From: Maea johnstoni
Taxonomy: Eukaryota > Annelida > Polychaeta > Spionida > Magelonidae
Assembly (NCBI GenBank): GCA_963942565.1
Contig: OZ012701.1
Span: forward strand, 26,074,300 to 26,138,299
Direction of reading: 5' to 3'
Length of the DNA stretch: 64,000 bases
The notes under the pieces were generated by a model, which saw only the letters and a program-made list of their open reading frames with translations, searched no databases and had not been told where the DNA came from. Position 1 is the first letter of the stretch, and every line of letters starts with the position of its first letter. A program made the position numbers and the translations under genes. Positions 48,923-61,440 of this stretch are shown one piece after another.

Positions 48923-49149
48923 TTCTAACCATGGTCGTGGCCAAGCAATGGGACGTGTTGGAGGAACCGAATAATTATAATGACAACCTGTAAACTTTCT
49001 CGTGCGGATCCGGAGGTATTTATCTAATGTAGAGGCGAAACACGACTCCACCATCCGACTGCGGCAAGGCCGACTAACATTCGTACTTCACTTCAGAAGC
49101 TCCTGAAGCAATTCAGATGCATGTTGGTAACCTAGCAGTATCACATTAT

Positions 49150-49320
49150 CCCCCACTATCCGAGTGGTCTGCGGCTAAGGCTCTACCAATGACTTTTCTC
49201 GGTGTCTCCCACCAATGCCTGTGTTGAATCGTGCTCGGTGTATGTGAGAGGGTTGCCAGTGACTTGTACTTTTATCCGGATACTCTGGTTTCTTTACCTC
49301 CCTGAACTGGCTATTCAGGA
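49150..49320 (+). mobile_element. tRNA-Leu-like SINE
   Basis: The head CTATCCGAGTGGTCTGCGGC resembles box A of a class II tRNA. It is followed by GTTGAATCGTGC in the box B position, then the shared family tail GGGTTGCCAGTGACTTG...ATACTCTGGTTTC...GAACTGGCTA. Other members of the family lie at 55198-55368, 57665-57797 and 62616-62796. The head is diverged. Confidence 0.65.
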
Positions 49321-49679
49321 CCTTGCCCACTGTGTCAGAAAAGTGACAATAAACAATTATCCAAAACCCAAATTCCTATTCTTCTACATTTCTCGTGCCG
49401 AAACACTCTTCAGATAACCGTAAGTGCCATACCCCCCCCCCCCCCCCCCCAGCAGCCAGCCAGTACCTTCTCCTATCCGCCCATGAAGCACCCTAGACCT
49501 GGATCAATAAGTTTATTGAAGAAAAAATAATCAATATAATTCCGAGAACATATTTGTCGATTGACTGAACTGGTAGTTTATCATTGTTTATATTTACGAT
49601 GCAGGTTACGCGAAATCTTAACATGACGTCACATGAGGGTCAAGTATCTATCGACCAATCTACTACTAGATCTAGTACT

Positions 49680-49682
49680 TAT

Positions 49683-49733
<51 letters not shown>

Positions 49734-49864
49734 TACTCCTCCTCCTCCTCCTACTACTGCTGCTGCTGCTGCTACTTCTACTACTATTACTACCACTAGC
49801 TATTACTACTACTACTACTACTAACACCTACCACTACTGCTACTACTACTACTACTACTACTAT

Positions 49865-49908
<44 letters not shown>

Positions 49909-49909
49909 A
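49680..49909. repeat. (CTA)n microsatellite with CTC and CTG variants
   Basis: (CTA)n at about 49681-49732, a (CTC) then (CTG) stretch, then further (CTA)n to 49909. Poly-Leu, poly-Tyr and poly-Thr frames here are artefacts. A C tract sits at 49433-49450. Confidence 0.96.
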
Positions 49910-50054
49910 CTGATATTCGACATAGCGCCTATACTAATTTCCACCACGCTTTATAAGAATAGTCAGTTGACAGATGTTTATGGTCCATATAGTCAAATAA
50001 ACACCTTTCGAAATAGCAATGTTTTCATCTGTGTCTTGAATCAGCAGCAGTGAT

Positions 50055-50055
50055 G

Positions 50056-50108
<53 letters not shown>

Positions 50109-50109
50109 T

Positions 50110-50153
<44 letters not shown>
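50055..50153. repeat. (CTA)n microsatellite
   Basis: Almost pure (CTA)n with one ATT interruption. It is separated from the previous tract by ~145 bp of non-repetitive sequence. Confidence 0.96.
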
Positions 50154-51420
50154 TTTCGCGTTGACCTTGCCTATACCGTTGTGCCCTTGCTGCTTTCACT
50201 GCTGCTGCTGTTAGTCTGCTGTAATCGACAGCATTCTTTGAGCAGCATGCAGTGTTCCCGCCACGCTGCGGCCCGCTGCCTCATTACCTGGAGTATAAAC
50301 AGAGGATTATCTACCTGTATCGGCTCCTCCCAGCAGTCCTTTCATCCTGCCGCCAGGGGCTCAATAACGCAGCTTGGTACTGTGCTATCCGCTGAGACAA
50401 TACAGCGCCATGGCCTCTTCACCCAGTAATTACGGCAACAATCAACATATTTTGCTTCAACTGTGTAGTGATAACTTTGTAATTATGCTTTCTAAGTAGT
50501 TTTTCCTCCTTTAACTTGATGGAGGTGTTAGTATTCAATACCCCAATATCTATTAGAGAAGTATGTTATCTTACGGTGTCACTTAAGTTACTTAATGTGT
50601 ATGTATTTTAATTGAATGCACTGAGTACAAAAACATACAGATTACAAATGATATGAAAGAGTAAACAAAAGGGAACATAGAAATGATAGCTGACTCAAGA
50701 AAAACATATAATTAGTATCAGAGACAGTTTGTTATATAATATGAGTAGCTCATTGTTGAGGAGCGGGAGTACCTTTTAAATGGTACTACATCTATTCCCC
50801 TTTACTTTGTAGCTAGTGCCCTACGAGATAGTGTTCCGTATTCCGAGTTCCTGTTGGAGTGTAATTAATCTACGGGCTTTGCTTCCATATTGGATTGGAT
50901 TTGTGGCTAGAACGCCGATTAGTCTGGATCTAAAACAAGTTCAAAAAATACCAAGGAAAGTGAATGATTTTTCCAAGTATCTGAGACAGAGCTGGTAGTT
51001 TTTCAGATATTGACTTACAATTCTCCTTTTTTTGTATGCATTTTCCAAAAAATACTTTAGCGTGAGAGGTATCAACAATATGATCAGGCCTTATATTGCT
51101 ACGCTACAGCATACATCGGGTTCAGAATAGAGTACTGTTCGCATTGCACACATACATAGGGGAAAATGAAACTCATAGATAAATACTAGTACCTATTGCC
51201 AAGAGAGATTTCGTGGGAGTTTTTGGGGAAATGCCTGTGAGTTTTCGTGTATGTCGCCCGCGGATGTGTTCTGTGCCCTATGGGTGTTGACACATAGCAC
51301 GCGCGGTAACTTTGGAGTATTCGCCAACAATAGATGCCACATGGCGTGCCGCACACACACACTGTGAGGAACCTCCACTATACTCACCTGGCCAGCCCCA
51401 AGCTCAATATGGAATCATGA
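50154..51420. other. Unassigned stretch, GC-rich at its left end
   Basis: 50160-50430 is GC-rich and holds an 82-codon frame starting with a Leu-rich run, but it has no ATG start and its Leu run comes from CTG repeats. The rest is AT-rich without recognisable features. Confidence 0.35.
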
Positions 51421-51530
51421 CTAGCCAGTTGGAATTGGTTGGGGAAACCAGAGTATCCGACAATAACCACCACCACCTAGCTTATCCCAAGTCATGGCAA
51501 CTTTCTCACATGCCCTTGATTTGAACCTGG
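51421..51530 (-). mobile_element. tRNA-Leu-like SINE, tail part next to the 67-bp array
   Basis: On the minus strand this is the family tail, from the box B area (GGTTCAAATCAAGGGCATGT) through GAGAAAGTTGCCATGACTTG to CCAACTGGCTAG. Its box A half is not single: it continues directly into the 67-bp tandem array. This SINE is therefore the likely founder of that array. Confidence 0.82.
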
Positions 51531-54500
51531 TCAGTAGTGAGAGACAACAAGCAGTTAGTGCCGACCCCTAAAATCACCCGACCATCAGGACAGGCCCTCA
51601 GTAGTGAGAGACAACAAGCAGTCAGTGGCGGCAACTTAGACCACTCGGCCTTCAGGGCAGGCCCTCAGTAGTGAGAGACAACAAGCAGTCAGTGGCGGCA
51701 ACTTAGACCACTCGGCCTTCAGGGCAGGCCCTCAGTAGTGAATGATAGCAAGCAGTCAGTGGCGGCACCTTAGACCACTCGGCCTTCAGGGCAGGCCCTC
51801 AGTAGTGAGAGATAGCAAGCAATCAGTGGCGGCACCTTAGACCACTCGGCCATCAGGGCAGGCCCTCAGTAGTGAGAGACAACAAGCAGTCAGTGGCGGC
51901 ACCTTAGACCACTCGGCCATCAGGGCAGGCCCTCAGTAGTGAGAGATAGCAAGCAATCAGTGGCGGCACCTTAGACAACTCGGCCATCAGGGCAGGCCCT
52001 CAGTAGTGAGAGATAGCAAGCAGTCAGTGGCGGCACCTTAGACCACTCGGCCATCAGGGCAGGCCCTCAGTAGTGAGAGATAGCAAGCAATCAGTGGCGG
52101 CACCTTAGACCACTCGGCCATCAGGACAGGTCCTCAGTAGTGAGAGACAACAAGCAGTTAGTGCCGACCCCTTAAATCACCCGACCATCAGGACAGGCCC
52201 TCAGTAGTGAGAGACAGCAAGCAATCAGTGGTGGCACCTTAGACCACTCGGCCTTCAGGGCAGGCCCTCAGTAGTGAGAGATAGCAAGCAATCAGTGGCG
52301 GCACCTTAGACCACTCGGCCATCAGGGCAGGCCCTCAGTAGTGAGAGATAGCAAGCAATCAGTGGCGGCACCTTAGACCACTCGGCCATCAGGGCAGGCC
52401 CTCAGTAGTGAGAGATAGCAAGCAATCAGTGGCGGCACCTTAGACCACTCGGCCATCAGGGCAGGCCCTCAGTAGTGAGAGATAGCAAGCAATCAGTGGC
52501 GGCACCTTAGACCACTCGGCCATCAGGACAGGCCCTCAGTAGTGAGAGATAGCAAGCAATCAGTGGCGGCCCCTTAGACCACTCGGCCATCAGGACAGGC
52601 CCTCAGTAGTGAGAGACAACAAGCAGTTAGTGCCGACCCCTTAAATCACCCGACCATCAGGACAGGCCCTCAGTAGTGAGAGACAGCAAGCAATCAGTGG
52701 TGGCACCTTAGACCACTCGGCCTTCAGGGCAGGCCCTCAGTAGTGAGAGATAGCAAGCAATCAGTGGCGGCACCTTAGACCACTCGGCCATCAGGGCAGG
52801 CCCTCAGTAGTGAGAGATAGCAAGCAATCAGTGGCGGCACCTTAGACCACTCGGCCATCAGGACAGGCCCTCAGTAGTGAGAGACAACAAGCAGTTAGTG
52901 CCGACCCCTTAAATCACCCGACCATCAGGACAGGCCCTCAGTAGTGAGAGACAGCAAACAATCAGTGGCGGCACCTTAGACCACTCGGCCATCAGGGCAG
53001 GCCCTCAGTAGTGAGAGATAGCAAGCAATCAGTGGCGGCACCTTAGACCACTCGGCCATCAGGACAGGCCCTCAGTAGTGAGAGACAACAAGCAGATAGT
53101 GCCGACCCCTTAAATCACCCGACCATCAGGACAGGCCCTCAGTAGTGAGAGACAACAAGCAGTTAGTGCCGATCCCTTAGACCACCCGACCATCAGGACA
53201 GGCCCTCAGTAGTGAGAGACAGCAAACAATCAGTGGCGGCACCTTAGACCACTCGGCCATCAGGACAGGCCCTCAGTAGTGAGAGATAGCAAGCAGTCAG
53301 TGGCGGCACCTTAGACCACTCGGCCATCAGGGCAGGCCCCCAGTAGTGAGAGATAGCAAGCAGTCAGTGGCGGCACCTTAGACCACTCGGCCATCAGGGC
53401 AGGCCCTCAGTAGTGAGAGATAGCAAGCAATCAGTGGCGGCACCTTAGACCACTCGGCCATCAGGGCAGGCCCTCAGTAGTGAGAGATAGCAAGCAGTCA
53501 GTGGCGGCACCTTAGACCACTCGGCCATCAGGACAGGCCCTCAGTAGTGAGAGATAGCAAGCAGTCAGTGGCGGCACCTTAGACCACCCGACCATCAGGG
53601 CAGGCCCTCAGTAGTGAGAGATAGCAAGCAGTCAGTGGCGGCACCTTAGACCACTCGGCCATCAGGACAGGCCCTCAGTAGTGAGAGTTAGCAAGCAGTC
53701 AGTGGCGGCACCTTAGACCACTCGGCCATCAGGACAGGCCCTCAGTAGTGAGAGATAGCAAGCAATCAGTGGCGGCACCTTAGACCACTCGGCCATCAGG
53801 ACAGGCCCTCAGTAGTGAGAGACAACAAGCAGTTAGTGCCGACCCCTTAAATCACCCGACCATCAGGACAGGCCCTCAGTAGTGAGAGACAACAAGCAGT
53901 TAGTGCCGACCCCTTAAATCACCCGACCATCAGGACAGGCCCTCAGTAGTGAGAGACAGCAAACAATCAGTGGCGGCACCTTAGACCACTCGGCCATCAG
54001 GGCAGGCCCTCAGTAGTGAGAGATAGCAAGCAATCAGTGGAGGCACCTTAGACCACTCGGCCATCAGGGCAGGCCCTCAGTAGTGAGAGATAGCAAGCAG
54101 TCAGTGGCGGCACCTTAGACCACTCGGCCATCAGGGCAGGCCCTCAGTAGTGAGAGATAGCAAGCAATCAGTGGCGGCACCTTAGACCACTCGGCCATCA
54201 GGACAGGCCCTCAGTAGTGAGAGATAGCAAGCAGTCAGTGGCGGCACCTTAGACCACTCGGCCATCAGGACAGGCCCTCAGTAGTGAGAGACAACAAGCA
54301 GTCAGTGGCGGCACCTTAGACCACTCGGCCATCAGGACAGGCCCTCAGTAGTGAGAGATAGCAAGCAGTCAGTGGCGGCACCTTAGACCACTCGGCCATC
54401 AGGACAGGCCCTCAGTAGTGAGAGATAGCAAGCAGTCAGTGGCGGCACCTTAGACCACTCGGCCATCAGGACAGGCCCTCAGTAGTGAGAGATAGCAAGC

Positions 54501-54880
54501 AGTCAGTGGCGGCACCTTAGACCACTCGGCCATCAGGACAGGCCCTCAGTAGTGAGAGACAACAAGCAGTCAGTGGCGGCACCTTAGACCACTCGGCCAT
54601 CAGGACAGGCCCTCAGTAGTGAGAGATAGCAAGCAGTCAGTGGCGGCACCTTAGACCACTCGGCCATCAGGACAGGCCCTCAGTAGTGAGAGATAGCAAG
54701 CAGTCAGTGGCGGCACCTTAGACCACTCGGCCATCAGGACAGGTCCTCAGTAGTGAGAGATAGCAAGCAGTCAGTGGCGGCACCTTAGACCACTCGGCCA
54801 TCAGGACAGGCCCTCAGTAGTGAGAGATAGCAAGCAGTCAGTGGCGGCACCTTAGACCACTCGGCCATCAGGACAGGCCC
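51531..54880 (-). repeat. 67-bp minisatellite of 50 copies built from a SINE box A half
   Basis: 3350 bp divided by the 67-bp period gives 50 units. On the minus strand each unit reads CCTGATGGCCGAGTGGTCTA, AGGTGCCGCCACTGA, then CTTGCTATCTCTCACTACTG. TGGCCGAGTGG fits the pol III box A consensus TRGCNNAGYNGG exactly, and the segment matches the 5' half of a tRNA-Leu (GGATGGCCGAGTGGTCTAAG). Two unit classes are mixed: a common one (GGCGGCACCTTAGACCACTC) and a rarer one (TGCCGACCCCTTAAATCACC) near 51531, 52140, 52609, 52876, 53080, 53147, 53815 and 53882. Box B is absent from the units, so each is half a promoter. Confidence 0.95.
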
Positions 54881-55197
54881 GCGCCAAGCTGAACTGCATC
54901 AGCACTTCTACCCAGACAGTAACATTTTAGAAGATATATTCTATGTAATGTGCCAATAAACATTTCACAGTATAAAATTAAGTTTAGAATGTCATCTCCA
55001 AAATTAATAAAAACAAAGAATGCAAATAGAGAATACCTAAACACTTTGAGATATGCCACAAGAAATAGTCAGATTGGATCTGTAGGCTGTCGGTTATTTT
55101 AAAAGCGACATATATTTCATAAAGATCTCTGTATGTGGTTTGGAAGCGGTGTTTCGATTATCGTCACCATTACTGCAATTACTAGGCTAATTCGTTA
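54881..55197. other. Unassigned AT-rich stretch after the array
   Basis: The last array unit stops at GGACAGGCCC, followed by unrelated sequence. No feature was seen before the next SINE. Confidence 0.4.
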
Positions 55198-55368
55198 CTA
55201 GCCATTGTAAGTTGTGGGGGAAACCCGAGTTCCGGACTAAAACAACTGACTAACCCAAAGTCACTGGCAACTTTCTCACATGTCCTAACCGGGATGCAAT
55301 CCTGGGCAGTGGTCAGAGACAGTTAGCAGTTAGTGGCAACGCCTACACCACTAGGCTATCAGGGCAGG
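55198..55368 (-). mobile_element. tRNA-Leu-like SINE
   Basis: On the minus strand it starts CCTGCCCTGATAGCCTAGTG (box A AGCCTAGTGG), has a decayed box B near 55300, and ends in the tail GTGAGAAAGTTGCCAGTGAC...AACTTACAATGGCTAG. It aligns over its whole length with the copy at 62616-62796. No target duplication is obvious. Confidence 0.78.
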
Positions 55369-56169
55369 GCCTTGACAGCATGTGGTTTCTCTGGGAACAG
55401 TAACACACGTGAGAATGGTCAATAAAGGCTCACTCAGTTTCCACAATGATAGCTTTGCTAAATATACAAATGTTTGCCTCACACGAACACAAACTCCCAC
55501 AGATGTGAACGCTTTCTAAAACCTCCATATTTCAATGTTTCGCAAACACGGCATAAAGGAGTGTTAACTTATGGTAATTTGCATAACCGTGAACATGCGC
55601 TTTGGTGCGGGTATTCATTGTTATACTGATACACACAAGGCCACGGAAAATAACTACATCTGTAAATTTGATATCTTAAATGTTTCCGGTGATCAGGGTT
55701 GGTTTTGCATGGTTTTGAAGTCGCCCATTACTTTACCGCAAACTGTGTGAATTATGTGGTGTTGCCTTTCTGACAAACTATGTATCTTTATGCACCCATT
55801 ACTTAGTAATGCTCGCACCGGCCAAGAGCAACCTAAGTATTTCGATGAAATCTTTCGGTTGAGAGCATGGATGTGAAAGAAATTGCAGGAGAAATGCTTA
55901 TCCGAACACTACCATCAACTCTGCTTCAAACATTTTGTAAAATCATTCTTCATTTCCAAGGTATAGTAAAACGAATCAAAGATAAAGACGATAGTTCTTA
56001 AGCGTTAATCGGTTGATTGATTTTTTCAAGGTTACAAAGCTATAACTAATAATTAAAAACGCAAACGCAAAACCAAAACAATGAAACTTCGGTATCACCG
56101 CAGAAGATACCACAATACAAAATCAGAAAGACGGAGATCGCTATGTACATTGGAACTATTCGTGAAGGC

Positions 56170-56266
56170 AAGAGAAGGTCTTCCCGGTTCCGGGGTTCTA
56201 TGTCATCGCGATATGACCTAGGCTGTTGAAAGTGATGTAAAACCCAGTCCGCCCTTTCCTCCTTCT
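56170..56266 (+). mobile_element. 3' fragment of the (TTCC)-tailed SINE
   Basis: It shares with 32095-32188 the phrases CGGTTCC, GTTCTATGTCATCGCGATAT, GACCTAGGCTGTTGAAAG and the pyrimidine-rich end CCTTTCCTCC. Only the tail half is present. Confidence 0.78.
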
Positions 56267-57179
56267 ATATCAATATGCACTTGAAAAAGTTACAATACGC
56301 CAAAGTGGTATGTAAACAAAAACGAAATAGGATTACAAATGTCAGAACAAGTTTTTTGTTGATTGCATGGAAGGGTTGCCAGCGAGAAGGCTCTAGGCAT
56401 TTGAGTGTGGTTTGCCATGATGACAAGTCTAATTACAAAATGATTCCTCTCGATATAGTAAAGTTATCACTCATCGCCAATAATTAAATTATATACAAAA
56501 TAATTCAAATATGGAATACTTAAAACAAGAAGGAAACTACTTAATTGACACATTAACATGTTTTATAGCAGTATATCTGTTGGGAATTGGGTAGGAGGAA
56601 AGTTGCGTATTATTCGCAAAGTGGCATATATAAAAATTTTGGGAATGTTTTGTACATTTTCACACTCGCCGTACGATAGCGCACCAGCGCAGTTCCAACA
56701 GGATGCCGTTAAATGCGACAGGCCCTTTACGCCTTGTCAAAGATCCCCACCCATCTCCTTCCATTATGAATGTTTATAGGCATTTATGGCCATAAACAAC
56801 GACCTTTATTGCCACAGAAAATGTATTCTATGTATTTGGCCTGTCTCAACAGCACAAACATGTTGTTTTGAAGCCATTTCTTGTTTAATGTCTGCGCTGC
56901 AAAATGGTAACGTATCAATAATGAAATAGGTACATTTGCAACGACCACCTTTTACAACTTTTCTTAGACATCAATATTTAAAACGTACGTGAAGGCCATT
57001 AAGTACAGGTACTTACGATTATAAGGCCATCCTTAAAAATCAATAATTGAGTAAAACATGTCAATGATGACAAACAAGTACAGACAAAAGCCCTTATGGC
57101 GACGCTTCATTTATAAAAACCTCTGCTCAAAACATAAATGTCTAGTAGGGTCTGTCCCTCTGTAGGAGCGGTCTAGCAC

Positions 57180-57459
<280 letters not shown>

Positions 57460-57664
57460 CTAAAATGGCCGCCCCCAGTACCTCCATTTCGTGTGTGTTA
57501 GGATGTGTTTAAACAGCAATATACTTCTTGTATGAAGGTTGGCAGTGGTGGGAACTTGAGTTTAAGTAGAGAATACTATAAGAAACTGTTTGGGCCTTAC
57601 TCATAGTGTAATTTTCCTTTAATGTTAGCCAGTGGTTGCACCCAGATAATGTTATATTATGAGG

Positions 57665-57797
57665 ACCTGCCCTGATAGCCGAATGGTCCAAGGCAGTGCC
57701 CCTGTTGGAATACCGGCCAGGGCATGTGAGGAGGCTCAGGAGGCTGTCAGTGACTTGGTGTTTGGCGATGGTTCCCGCCGGCTACTCAAGCGGCAGA
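57665..57797 (+). mobile_element. tRNA-Leu-like SINE
   Basis: It starts CCTGCCCTGATAGCCGAATG, which is the plus-strand form of the head seen in the 67-bp array, and continues GTCCAAGGCAGTGCC. The tail GGCTGTCAGTGACTTGGTGT and GGTTCCCGCCGGCTACTC matches the family. Box B is weak (TTGGAATACCGG). Confidence 0.75.
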
Positions 57798-58007
57798 AAT
57801 GCCAGATGAACTAAACCGTCCCCTTCCCTGCATGCAAAAATCATCAGCAAGTCATAGCAAGCTGTCCTCAAATCATAGAGCCCTCTAAATCAGCTCTGTG
57901 AAGACACTGTCTATTTAATTGCATGCTCCAGGCATATTAAGAGGGATATACGTTAACCCACTCACGTGTGTAGGTAGCGTCCAAGTAAGGCATGATAAAT
58001 ATATACT

Positions 58008-58290
<283 letters not shown>

Positions 58291-58460
58291 CTTTCGGTAG
58301 TTTCGGAACATTTAAGCATCAACAAGCATGCTTGGCGACATATATCATAGGCTCATCCAAAACTCGCTCTCGCATATTTCCCGTATTCATGTATTAGCCT
58401 AACTTATCTGCAAATGCTTTGTCATAGAATCATACGATTCCTTAATGGTCCAATATTGCT

Positions 58461-58690
58461 GAGAATATATTTGATAAAATTGTCAAATTGTCATTGGAGG
58501 AAGCTGAATTAAAGAAGAGAGAAAAATCATACACAAGATTTTCTCTCAAAGTCATCCATACTTGCTATCACCGGAATGACGTATTTAGGGGAAGTCTAAG
58601 CATGGCTGGGTTAGGGCGGTGGAATTAAGAACAAAAGACTTAGTGAGGCTTAGCTCGGGGATTATATCTGCTGAATTACTCCCCGTCTGA
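58461..58690 (+). pseudogene. Decayed coding repeat, copy 2
   Basis: The frame from 58461 is open for 55 codons: ENIFDKIVKLSLEEAELKKR, KSYTRFSLKVIH, then RGSLSMAGLGRWN and a stop. A shifted frame continues ELRTKDLVRLSSGIISAELL. The helical, charged character and its match to 47163-47330 show a coding ancestor. Family not recognised; a mobile-element C-terminus is the likely source. Confidence 0.52.
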
Positions 58691-60300
58691 TACCAGCTAT
58701 AGGATACCAAGCTGGCTGAGGGAATAAGCCAAATATGTTTACGCTGAATATGCATGGTCTCCTTATACTTTACAGAGGCATGAGATGATATCGAAAAGAG
58801 GGATGATATATTTAATATTGGTTTTGGTTTCTTGCAACGTCTTCTTCCGTAATGAGCCGTACATTTAAGTAAGTTTTTCTAGTATATTAATTCATTCGTT
58901 TCAATTGTTTCATGTGCTGCTCATAACTATACAATATGATACAAATTAGAGCGATTGCTAAGAAATGTGCTCATCTTGAAAACTACACTGAGTCTAAGTC
59001 GACAGTTTTCCCCTCATGTGATTGTACTCAATTGGCAATTTCTAGTGACTTTTCGTGTTATTGTATCGTCATCACAGGTATGCGAGGAAAACCACAGACT
59101 AACACGAAGCCAGACCTGTTCGTACATTCTAGTAAAGGGTTCGCTAACGCTAGCCAGAAGCAATAGATCCCTTCGAATAGTTTTCAAAGACTAGCCATTA
59201 AGAGCGAAGGATTTTTACTAAATTGGATCATTTTACTGAACGAAAAGTTTCACTGAATATTTTAAAAGACGGAACACTTCTGATGAACGGGGAAAAAAAT
59301 CAAACATGAAGATTGTTTCCCGATGAAAAACGATTGCTAAATCAGAAATATCCTCTGAAAAAAAAGAATACCGAGTAATTTCCCCTATTTCTTGCCAATA
59401 CTATTGAGATTGGCGTGAAGGATTTGTAAACTGGGACCTGATTGGCTGATCACAATCATGATTGGTTGGCCAACCCTACATGCAATGTTATGCTTTGACC
59501 AATAGGAAGTCACTGCAGTCGTGTATTGGCAAATGGCGACGTGTATACAAGTATAGATCTAAAACTAGGATTGACTAATTGTCCCTCTTTCCTTCCCCAA
59601 TCGAGGTATAGGTGGTATCTTTGCTTACCACTAAGCCCACTATGCTATTGGTGTATGGAAACAAACCATGCTGTTATGAATCTGATGATATCTGAAGGTA
59701 ATCTAAATACTAGTATTCTCTAGATTAAAGTAGAGGCTCTGGTATTACAACAATTAGGTATGTTATGACTTTGATTAGGAACCTATAGACAATATCTAAG
59801 TATCCCATTCATAAGATTCCCAAAGTGGCACGTGCGGAAACGAAGAGAACCAGACCCATGACAAAAAATTTGAGACAGGGAACCAAAGGTCTGCGACCAT
59901 GATTAGGTGACGCTTTTTTCAATAGACGGCAAAATATCCAAATGACCAAGATGGACATGCGCCTACTGATATAGAACATGTCTAAAATCTTCATATCTAT
60001 CCTAGCAACTACGGAGAAATAACACGTTACTGGCCAAACGTGTGTTCTTCCTGGAATGTTTTCAAAAACGTATGTGTCCAAATGGCCACCTGACCCCTCA
60101 AGACCACCATGACTTGCATACCGGGACTCGATGATTAACGCACAATACCTACGAAGGTAGATTTCAAACAATAAGGAATTCCGTTTTATCACATATTTTC
60201 GTACGTGGTATGGTGTCCATACTTTTGGTATAAGATAATATGGTATGCCAAGGGTCTAGTATAAGGTACCCTCTTCAGGACTTTGGGTTTAAAGTAAACA
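58691..60300. other. Unassigned stretch
   Basis: Short frames only. 59215-59290 shares TTTTACTGAACGAAA and CACTGAA words with 42660-42740. A 127-codon minus-strand frame at 59809-60192 shows no recognisable domain or codon pattern. Confidence 0.4.
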
Positions 60301-60303
60301 TAT

Positions 60304-60307
<4 letters not shown>

Positions 60308-60375
<68 letters not shown>
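60308..60375. repeat. (GA)n microsatellite
   Basis: Pure (GA)n of about 68 bp. Confidence 0.97.
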
Positions 60376-60378
<3 letters not shown>

Positions 60379-60534
60379 GTCAGGCCGTCAAGGAGCGCTA
60401 GCTGAATTCTCAATTAGCAGAATAGGAAATCGATGTCCTGTCAAGTGTGCTCTGATAGCGCTGTTGACATGTATGGGCAGCATATGGACTGCGTTTGCCC
60501 GCAAATGAACACCTGTCTAGAAATCCATCAGCGA

Positions 60535-60600
60535 GGGCCGCCCCGGGGCCCGGCGGTCTAATGCACCACGGCGCGAACCACGCTGACTGTGCCTCGTCAT
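60535..60600 (+). mobile_element. Possible tRNA-like SINE head
   Basis: GGCCCGGCGGTCTAATGCACC followed by GGCGCGAACC resembles a tRNA 5' half. It is GC-rich against its surroundings. No box B or tail is attached, so support is weak. Confidence 0.3.
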
Positions 60601-60642
60601 TGGACACCTTTTGAATATGTAACCACTATAGTGGGTATCGTG

Positions 60643-60846
60643 ACTAGACAGTTGTAAGTGGTGGAAGAAACCGGACTACCAGGCGAAAACCATCGCCTAA
60701 CCCCACGTCACTGGCAAGTTTTGACAGCGGTATCGGTGTTCGAATCTCACTTGAGGCTTACAGAAAGTTGCAAGTGACTTGGGGTTATGCAGCGTTTTTC
60801 TCAGGGTACTCTGGTTTGCTCACCACTTGCAACTAACTAGTCACGA
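60643..60846. mobile_element. Two SINE tails in inverted orientation
   Basis: 60643-60720 is the family tail on the minus strand (CTAGACAGTTGTAAGTGGTG...GTCACTGGCAAG). 60733-60846 is box B plus tail on the plus strand (GTGTTCGAATCTCAC, TTGCAAGTGACTTGGGGTTA, GGGTACTCTGGTTT, CAACTAACTAGTCACG). The two tails are ~45 bp apart and could pair as a hairpin. Confidence 0.78.
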
Positions 60847-61290
60847 CTTAACCGCAATGAAGAAAAAGTGACAATAATCGAAATTGCAAATTCGAAGTAC
60901 CATACCTTCATTTTTTCGAAAATGAATGAACAGATAAGATAGAATAAAATAATGTTATGATGTCTACTTGTAGTATACCATGCACTGAGCTTCCACAGAT
61001 AGTGAGAGCAGTTCTTCCTTTCAGGCCAGTAAAAACTATTCTTATCCATTACCAAACATGGCGTGTGACCTTGAGGGTGACCTAAAGGTCATATATCAGC
61101 CCTAGTCACATGACCTTTCAGCGTCCGTGCCTTCTCTTCCGGGAGAGATAAATATAGTGATAAACGGCACAAAACTGCCTTTTAGGAGTCTTCAAGGAAA
61201 CGTTATGCTATTCACATGTTTAAATAGGAGAGCCCTTCAACTGTTTGTGGAGAAGGCCACGACGAACCCGCGTATTCATTTTTAAACTCG

Positions 61291-61291
61291 A

Positions 61292-61365
<74 letters not shown>

Positions 61366-61366
61366 T

Positions 61367-61432
<66 letters not shown>

Positions 61433-61440
61433 ATATACAT
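61291..61440. repeat. (TA)n microsatellite
   Basis: (TA)n with a CAT and two TTTA interruptions. Confidence 0.96.

Noticed and set aside
49584-49824. Poly-Leu/poly-Tyr frames
   Set aside because: Products of the (CTA)n tract.
50181-50429. Signal-peptide-like Leu-rich frame
   Set aside because: No ATG, and the Leu run is translated CTG microsatellite.
51531-54880. CRISPR array reading of the 67-bp repeat
   Set aside because: Units are contiguous with no unique spacers, contain a tRNA half and lie in an animal genome.
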